64,000 bases of DNA. It comes from Rhynochetos jubatus (Eukaryota; Chordata; Aves; Eurypygiformes; Rhynochetidae). Shown here in pieces: positions 63,116 through 64,000 of the stretch. The translations under genes and the position numbers were made by a program. Position 1 is the stretch's first letter; every line of letters starts with the position of its first letter. The stretch spans positions 10,810,664-10,874,663 of the forward strand of contig CM050653.1 in NCBI GenBank assembly GCA_027574665.1, given 5' to 3'. The notes beneath the pieces were generated by a model. That model was not told the DNA's origin and did no database searches. It worked only from the letters and a program-made list of their open reading frames with translations.

Positions 63116-63694
63116 TGTGCTGGTTCTGCCCAGGATAGAGTTAAATTTCCTAAGAGCTTGTCAGGTGCTCTGGTTTGGATTTGATCTGAAAACAGCATTG
63201 ATAACCCAGGGATGTGTTAGCTATTGCTGAGCAGTGCTTACTGCTCAAAGCCTTTTCTGACTCTGATTCCTGTGCACCCCTGCGAGGAGGCTGGGGGTGC
63301 ACAGGAAGTTGGGAGGGGACACAGCCAAGGCAGCTGACCCCAACTGACCCAAGGGGTATCCCATACCATGTGACATGATGGTCAGCAATGAACTAGGGGG
63401 AGGGTTGGCAGCAGGGCTGCTGCTCGGACCCTGATCGATTGGTGGTGAGCAATTGTTTTCATTTGTGTCACTTGTCTTTTTTTGGGGTTATTTTCCTCTC
63501 TGTTCTTTTTTTTTCTCTTTGCCTTACAATTTTAAACTATTATTAGTCTTTCTTTCTAATTATTAAACTATTTTTATCTCAACACATGAGTTTCTTCCTC
63601 ACTTTTACCCTTACAATTCTTCCCCCATCCCACCAGGGGAGGGGGAGCGAGTGAGCAGCTGTGTGGTGCTTAGTTGCTGGGGTTAAACCACGCC
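63116..63694 (+). mobile_element. Complete solo LTR, avian ERVL-like family (copy 3)
   Basis: A 579-bp LTR with intact boundaries: it starts TGTGCTGG and ends CCACGCCA (TG...CA), and is flanked by TGAGC on both sides. It contains all blocks split between the two relics at 13-15 kb: 'ctctggtttggatttgatctg', 'ggctgggggtgcacaggaag', 'cagctgaccccaactgaccc', a pyrimidine-rich segment, 'attaaactatttttatctcaac', 'cttcccccatcccaccaggg' and 'gtgtggtgcttagttgctgg'. The 5-bp duplication matches ERVL-type integration. No internal viral gene remains, so the provirus was lost by LTR-LTR recombination. It is antisense to the minus-strand gene and about 15 kb upstream of it. Confidence 0.93.
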
Positions 63695-63699
63695 ATGAG
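63695..63699. repeat. Target-site duplication TGAGC, right copy
   Basis: Partner of 63111-63115, directly after the terminal CA of the LTR. Confidence 0.85.
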
Positions 63700-63948
63700 C
63701 TTCGACATCTAATTTACAGACATATCGGTTAAGGCAAAATAACATCCCACAATCAGCATTCTATCACTAGTCTTAGGAGAGCATCTGGTTGCAGTAAGAA
63801 AACAAAGTAAGTGCCTTACATGTCTGCATTATCTGCATCATTAGTATATATATTTTTTTTAAAGCTAAATGTAAAACAATTTAACTTATTCATTCATCAA
63901 GTATATGTTTAATAGCTCAGACATTTCCCCTCCAGTACACTTGTCACT

Positions 63949-64000
63949 GTATCACACAAATTCAAGCTGGGAGGAAGCTCTGGAGATAATCTGGTCCAAC
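63949..64000 (-). repeat. CR1 LINE 3' end, cut by the window edge
   Basis: 'gtatcacacaaattcaagct' followed by 'gggaggaagctctggagata' and 'atctggtccaac' matches the 3' end of a CR1 subfamily with the 'CTCTGGAG(A/G)TCAT' block. The element continues beyond the window, so its length is unknown. Confidence 0.75.

Noticed and set aside
1-64000. tRNA, rRNA, U6/snRNA, CRISPR arrays and bacterial-type operons
   Set aside because: I looked for B-box-like GGTTCGAATCC, U6-like and spaced-repeat patterns on both strands and found none. The only regular array is the 42-bp minisatellite, which has no spacers.

Overview
This window looks like bird nuclear DNA. It carries several CR1 LINE fragments with the typical avian 3' end (ATTCTRTG-type octamers next to the AGAATGGTTTGGG(T/C)TGG block), solo LTRs of abundant avian endogenous-retrovirus families, one ancient MIR SINE relic, an AT-rich background and a single sharp CpG island. 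There is no operon structure, and nothing supports a bacterial, phage or plasmid origin. Most ORFs of 60-180 codons here are chance readings of non-coding or repeat DNA.

The only protein-coding sequence I can support is one first exon on the minus strand, at about 48161-48287. It lies inside the CpG island (about 47500-49080). It encodes a leucine-rich signal peptide and ends at a clean GTGAGT splice donor in phase 1. The gene therefore runs leftwards, and the left 48 kb is best read as the 5' part of a very large first intron. I could not identify the gene from about 41 residues and I saw no second exon. Two tiny upstream ORFs precede the start codon, and one overlaps it as ATGA. A seven-copy, 42-bp G-rich minisatellite sits about 120 bp inside the intron.

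Layout. 1-12 kb: AT-rich intron with three CR1 fragments (about 242-340 minus, 2384-2937 plus, 5476-5690 minus). 13-15.2 kb: two decayed LTRs of one ERVL-like family in the same orientation. 17.06-18.83 kb: a 1.8-kb CR1 on the minus strand with a broken reverse transcriptase. 19.60-20.38 kb: a solo LTR of a second family on the minus strand with a 5-bp target duplication. 22.7 kb: a possible hAT terminal inverted repeat. 29.94-30.06 kb: a MIR relic. 30-47 kb: featureless AT-rich intron with a few microsatellites. 47.5-49.1 kb: CpG island, promoter, exon 1 and minisatellite. 49-63 kb: upstream intergenic DNA with a homeodomain-site-like AT-rich block near 55.4 kb. 63.12-63.69 kb: a well-preserved ERVL-like solo LTR with a 5-bp target duplication. 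The right edge cuts through another CR1 3' end.

I did not find an undescribed multi-gene system. The items most worth a second look are the exon 1 / uORF / minisatellite promoter region, the dated insertions with visible target duplications, and the shared 3' terminus of the two LTR families.
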